Below are positions 60,557-64,000 of a stretch of 64,000 bases of DNA, one piece after another. Numbering within the stretch: position 1 is the first letter of the stretch; every line of letters begins with the position of its first letter. Both the position numbers and the translations under genes were made by a program. Source of the stretch: Streptomyces sp. NBS 14/10 (GTDB lineage: Bacteria > Actinomycetota > Actinomycetes > Streptomycetales > Streptomycetaceae); contig NZ_NCSM01000004.1 of the NCBI RefSeq assembly GCF_002224125.1, forward strand, positions 1 through 64,000, written 5' to 3'. The notes under the pieces were generated by a model, which had not been told where the DNA came from, searched no databases, and saw only the letters and a list, made by a program, of their open reading frames with translations.

Positions 60557-61627
60557 TCAGGGCGCCGGTGTCGCATACGCGGCGAGGCCCGCCCACGGCC
60601 GTTGCCGCCCGCTGCTCACCGCCGCTATGCCGCGCTCGTCGTACCGGGCCGTCCGATACGACCACGCGAGATTGCCCCGCATCACATGCCGCATGCCGTC
60701 CACATAGTGCGCGACGTGCCGCAGAGTGTCCGCCCCGGCCCCGGCGAGGAGCGCGGGCAACCGCTCGGCGGTCTCCTCGAACCACTGGTAGCGGGCGTCG
60801 GCGAGGCGCGCGATGTGCTCCACGGCCTGCTCCAGGGTGCAGCCCGTGAGCTCCCGCTGGACGAGCACGCTGTTGTGGACGTCCCCGGCGGCCAGTTCCT
60901 TGGCCAGGGACACGATGTCATTGGTGAAGACCACCACATCGTCGGTGGCCTCCCGCATCCGCTCGAGCGGGAAGCCGCCGTGCACCGCCTCCGGCAGGGC
61001 GTATCCGCCGAACCGCTCGTTGAGATCCAGGCACGGCTGCACGCCGATCGAGTGGCGGCGCAGGGCCACCACCGCCTCCACCGAGCGCTGGCGGCTCCCG
61101 GTGCGGCCCAGGGCCTCGCGGTGGTAGGAGTGCAGATACTCCATCCAGTGGTGGCGGAAACGTTCCCGCCACACCCGCGGCCTGCCCTGGTGGATGCGGT
61201 GCCACAGATCGCGGAAGCTCTCGACGAGAGGGCCGCCGGGTACGTCCCCGGCGGCCCTCCCAGTCGGCTCCTCCGCCTCACGCGTCACCTGGACGAGGGC
61301 GTCGAGCAGCCGTAACACCTCCTGCGGCCGGCATCCCAGCTCCCCGTCGAACTGGTCGTCGAAGACGAAGTACCACCCGCACAGATCATTGCCCAAGGCC
61401 AGGTCGGCGCCCGTCTCGCCCGGGTAGAAGTACGCCGCCAGCAGATCGAAGCGCAGCGCGTCGTACTCCGCCACCGACGCGTCCCCCTGGAAGACGCCGT
61501 ACCGCGACAGCCACTCGATGGTGTGCTGCCGCGCGGCCTCGGCGTCCGGGCTGATCAGATCGGCCGGCGGGAAGCCGAAAAGCGCCGCCGACCGGGTCGC
61601 TGGTGGTGGTGAACCTGCCTTTTCCAT
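60557..61627 (-). CDS. class I terpene synthase
   Basis: About 356 aa sesquiterpene-cyclase-like enzyme. The metal-binding Asp motif is WYFVFDDQFDG (DDxxD) and the NSE motif reads VFTNDIVSLAKELAAGDVHN (N-D-x-x-S-x-x-x-E). RY and RTARYDERG lie near the C-terminus, as in bacterial terpene synthases. It probably cyclises farnesyl diphosphate; product unpredictable. ATG 61627 gives the usual length; ATG 61648 is an alternative. No P450 or prenyltransferase is adjacent; a LuxR-type regulator is divergent. Confidence 0.92.
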   Translation of the reverse strand: MEKAGSPPPATRSAALFGFPPADLISPDAEAARQHTIEWLSRYGVFQGDASVAEYDALRFDLLAAYFYPGETGADLALGNDLCGWYFVFDDQFDGELGCRPQEVLRLLDALVQVTREAEEPTGRAAGDVPGGPLVESFRDLWHRIHQGRPRVWRERFRHHWMEYLHSYHREALGRTGSRQRSVEAVVALRRHSIGVQPCLDLNERFGGYALPEAVHGGFPLERMREATDDVVVFTNDIVSLAKELAAGDVHNSVLVQRELTGCTLEQAVEHIARLADARYQWFEETAERLPALLAGAGADTLRHVAHYVDGMRHVMRGNLAWSYRTARYDERGIAAVSSGRQRPWAGLAAYATPAP

Positions 61628-61739
61628 GGTCCGTATCCGCCCCCTCATGACATACGGGACCGCGCCGGAGCCAGGGACCGGCCCTCTTTGCGCCATGGTC
61701 CTCGCCGCATCCGGACATGGTGGCGTGGCCGCCGTTCCC

Positions 61740-61775
61740 TTCGATAGGGCGCCTGTCGAATTGGCGTGTGCCAAT
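61740..61775. promoter_or_regulatory. two adjacent palindromes between terpene synthase and LuxR-type regulator
   Basis: 61740-61760 is a 21-bp palindrome with arms TTCGATAGG/CCTGTCGAA (one mismatch). ATTGGC-GTGT-GCCAAT (61760-61775) is perfect and shares one base with it. Both lie centrally in the 239-bp divergent region. Confidence 0.55.
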
Positions 61776-61866
61776 GGCAATGCCGTCAGAAAATTCCCCG
61801 CATACCGCGCTACGGAGCGTCCCGATCGGGCTACGCTCAGCTGTACCTGCCGAATGGGGTACGAGC

Positions 61867-64000
61867 GTGGCGGAGAACATGACACGACAGGGCCGGGGGC
61901 GCCGGACGCTGCTGGAGCGGGAGCCCGAACTCAGCGCGGTGGACCACGCGTTGACCGAGCTGTGCGGAGAGTCGGCCGACGATCCGGCCGGGCCGCGCGC
62001 CGGCGGGGTGATCGCGTTCGCGGGGCCGGGCGGCGCCGGGAAGACCGCGCTGCTCGGCGAGGTCAGGCGGAGGGCCGCCGCCCGTGGCTGCACGGTGCTC
62101 TCGGCGCGCGCCGGGGAGCAGGAGCAGGGCGTCGCCTTCCATGTCGTACGGCAGCTCTTCCAGCCCGTACTCGCGGCGACCGGCGAGGAGACCCACCGCA
62201 GGATCCTCGGCGGCTGGTACGACATCGTCGCGCCCGCCGTCGGCCTGGTGGTCTCGGCCGAAGGCGGCTCGCCCGATCCGCACGGGGTGCGCGACGGCCT
62301 GGACTGGCTGGTGACCCGCTTCGCCGTCCAGCGGGCCCCGGTCGTCATGATCCTGGACGACGCCCACTGGGCCGACGCCGAATCCCTCGACTGGCTCACC
62401 CGGTTCGCGCCCCGCGCCGTGGATCTGCCCATGCTGCTCGCGGTCGGCTACCGCCCCGACGAGCTGTCCGCCGACGCGGCGGCGCTGCGCGGGCTCACCG
62501 AGCGCCAGGGCTCGCGGCCCCGGCTGCTGGCGCCGCTCACCCCGGGCGCGGTCGGCCGGATGGTGCGCGAGGTGCTGGGCGCGGGGGCGGACGACTCGTT
62601 CTGCCGCGAGTGCTGGGCGGTCACCGGCGGCAACCCCTTCGAGGTCGTCGAGCTCACCGCCAAGGTCCGCGAGCGCCATCTGAAACCGCAGTCGGACAAC
62701 CTCGCCCATCTGCGCGAGCTGGTCTCCACCGCCAAGGAGAGCGGCCTGACCGACCGGCTGAGCCGGCTCGGCACCTCCGCCGTCCGGCTCGCCTGGGCCG
62801 TCGCGGTCCTCGGCAGCGAGGCCACCCCGGCCCTGGCCGCGGAAGTCTCGGGCCTGTCCACCATCGAGACCGCCGAGCTGGCGCTGCGGCTGGCCGACGC
62901 CCGTATCTTCACTCCGCCGCGCCCGTCGCCGGAGAAGCGGCCCCTGGAATTCCTCCACCCGCTGATCGCCACCGCCGTCTACCGCGCGATCCCCGGCGCC
63001 CTGCGGGTGGCCATGCACGGCAGCGCCGCCGCCACGGTCCTGTCCGCGGGCCGCGGCTCCGGAGCAGCCGGGCGCCATCTGCTGGAGCTGCACCCCGAGG
63101 CCGACCCCTGGGTGGTGCGCCATCTGCGCGCGGCGGCCCGGGAGTATCTGCGAGCCGGTGCGCCCGACACCGCCCGCCGCTGCCTCGCCCGGGCGCTGCG
63201 CGAACCGCCCTCGCTCCAGGAGCGGCCCGCCGTGCTCTACGAACTGGGCTGCGCCGCCCAGCTCAGCGAGCCCGCCGTCACCGTCAACCATCTGCGGGCC
63301 GCCCTGGAGGAGCCCGCGCTCGGCCCGGAGCTGCGTGAGTCGATCACCTACCGGCTGGCCCAGGCGTACGGCCACAGCGGCCGTATGGAGGAGGCCGCGC
63401 AGCTCGTGGCCGCCGAGGCCGGGCGGGCCCGCAGCGCCCGCACCCGGTTGCGGATGCAGGCCGAACAGATCATGTGGAACATGTTCCGCGCCGACGGCCA
63501 GGACTCGCCCGCCCGCTCCCGCCGACTGGCCCGGCTGGTGGACCGGCTCTCCGGCCGCGGGATGGCCGAGCGCTATCTGCGGGGCCTGCGCGCCTTCGAC
63601 GCGATGACCCGCGGCGAACCGGCCGCCATCGCCCTGCGCCACGCCGACGAGGCCCTGGGCGACGGCCTGAGCTGGACCGATGAGGAATGGGGCTTCGAGG
63701 TGCCCATCCTGGTCGCCCTGACCTTCCTCCACTGCGATCAGCCGGGGCGCGCCGAGGAGCTGTTCGCGAACGGCGTCGCGGAGTGCGAGCGGAAGGGCTG
63801 GCGCGGTGCGCATCTGGCGTTCGGCCTGACCCTCCTCGGATACGTGCGCTACCGCCGCGGGGCGCTCGCCGAAGCCGAAGAACTCACCCGCGAGGGGCTG
63901 CGGATCGCCGACCTGGTCGGACCGGAGACGCCCGCCCACTGGACCGCCGTCGGCACGCTCATCCAGACCCTGCTCGGCCGCGGCCGGGTCGAGGAGGCCC
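61867..64000 (+). CDS. LuxR-family AAA regulator (LAL type), 3' end outside window
   Basis: At least 711 aa, open to the right edge. The N-terminal AAA/STAND ATPase has Walker A FAGPGGAGKTALLGEV and Walker B VVMILDDAHWADAESLDWL, with VTGGNPFEVVEL as in MalT-like regulators. A TPR-like helical region follows. The C-terminal LuxR helix-turn-helix expected near residue 850-950 lies beyond the window. GTG 61867 is chosen; ATG 61879 has GGAG only 3 nt away. Large LAL regulators often control secondary-metabolite genes, so the divergent terpene synthase is a candidate target. Confidence 0.88.
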   Translation, partial: MAENMTRQGRGRRTLLEREPELSAVDHALTELCGESADDPAGPRAGGVIAFAGPGGAGKTALLGEVRRRAAARGCTVLSARAGEQEQGVAFHVVRQLFQPVLAATGEETHRRILGGWYDIVAPAVGLVVSAEGGSPDPHGVRDGLDWLVTRFAVQRAPVVMILDDAHWADAESLDWLTRFAPRAVDLPMLLAVGYRPDELSADAAALRGLTERQGSRPRLLAPLTPGAVGRMVREVLGAGADDSFCRECWAVTGGNPFEVVELTAKVRERHLKPQSDNLAHLRELVSTAKESGLTDRLSRLGTSAVRLAWAVAVLGSEATPALAAEVSGLSTIETAELALRLADARIFTPPRPSPEKRPLEFLHPLIATAVYRAIPGALRVAMHGSAAATVLSAGRGSGAAGRHLLELHPEADPWVVRHLRAAAREYLRAGAPDTARRCLARALREPPSLQERPAVLYELGCAAQLSEPAVTVNHLRAALEEPALGPELRESITYRLAQAYGHSGRMEEAAQLVAAEAGRARSARTRLRMQAEQIMWNMFRADGQDSPARSRRLARLVDRLSGRGMAERYLRGLRAFDAMTRGEPAAIALRHADEALGDGLSWTDEEWGFEVPILVALTFLHCDQPGRAEELFANGVAECERKGWRGAHLAFGLTLLGYVRYRRGALAEAEELTREGLRIADLVGPETPAHWTAVGTLIQTLLGRGRVEEA

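Noticed and set aside
1..64000. CRISPR arrays, tRNA or rRNA genes, insertion sequences, attachment sites
   Set aside because: No regularly spaced identical repeats, cloverleaf-like segments, rRNA sequence or transposase/integrase ORFs were recognised on either strand.

Overview
This 64-kb window has very high G+C, GTG/TTG starts, translationally coupled genes, leaderless promoters with TAGCCT-type -10 boxes, and actinobacterial families (DUF397, mycothiol-dependent isomerase, MHS transporter, Tat lipoproteins, a LuxR-type AAA regulator). It is almost certainly a Streptomyces chromosome. Products and domains were assigned by reading translations; no database search was run.

Layout. (1) 1-7476, plus strand: the tail of a nonribosomal peptide (NRPS) cluster. 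A C-A-T module enters from the left with an adenylation pocket that reads as Asp-type. It is followed by a cysteate synthase/threonine synthase-like PLP enzyme and the 4-hydroxyphenylglycine cassette hmaS-hmO-hpgT. (2) 7531-13965: membrane protein, Nudix hydrolase, 3-hydroxybutyrate dehydrogenase-type SDR, GAF/PucR regulator, MHS transporter. (3) 23094-14173, minus strand: a five-gene diaminopropionate (Dap) operon. It holds an adenylation-less Pls-type carrier/membrane/LbH protein, an A-T-TE NRPS, a SyrP/TauD-like oxygenase, and SbnB- and SbnA-like Dap synthesis enzymes. This is the most unusual system in the window. (4) 23245-28115: a PL8 polysaccharide lyase and dhaKLM. (5) 28271-34395: a glycosyltransferase-like ORF running into a PNPOx protein, then a ugp-type sugar/glycerol-phosphate ABC transporter with a glycerophosphodiesterase.

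(6) 34570-35760: acyl-CoA dehydrogenase behind a KstR-like operator. (7) 35939-38500: a patch of gene decay with four broken or truncated genes in a row. (8) 38559-41210: Ser/Thr kinase with TPR repeats, followed by a repeat/hairpin intergenic region. (9) 41647-55522: acyl-CoA/isoprenoid-type catabolic genes (flavin oxidoreductases, two CoA ligases, enoyl-CoA hydratase, DUF35 protein, two SCP2-type thiolases), plus an alpha/beta hydrolase, secreted chorismate mutase, reductase and AraC regulator. Two matching 17-bp palindromes and two KstR-like sites suggest shared control of parts of blocks 6 and 9. (10) 55713-64000: DUF397 protein, HelR-like helicase, LRR protein, maleylpyruvate isomerase-like protein, CGNR zinc-finger protein, terpene synthase, and the start of a LuxR-family AAA regulator that runs off the right edge.

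How the genes work together: blocks 1 and 3 each couple supply of a non-proteinogenic amino acid (Hpg and possibly cysteate; Dap) to NRPS machinery. Whether they build one product or two cannot be decided here, because unrelated genes lie between them and the left cluster is cut by the window edge.
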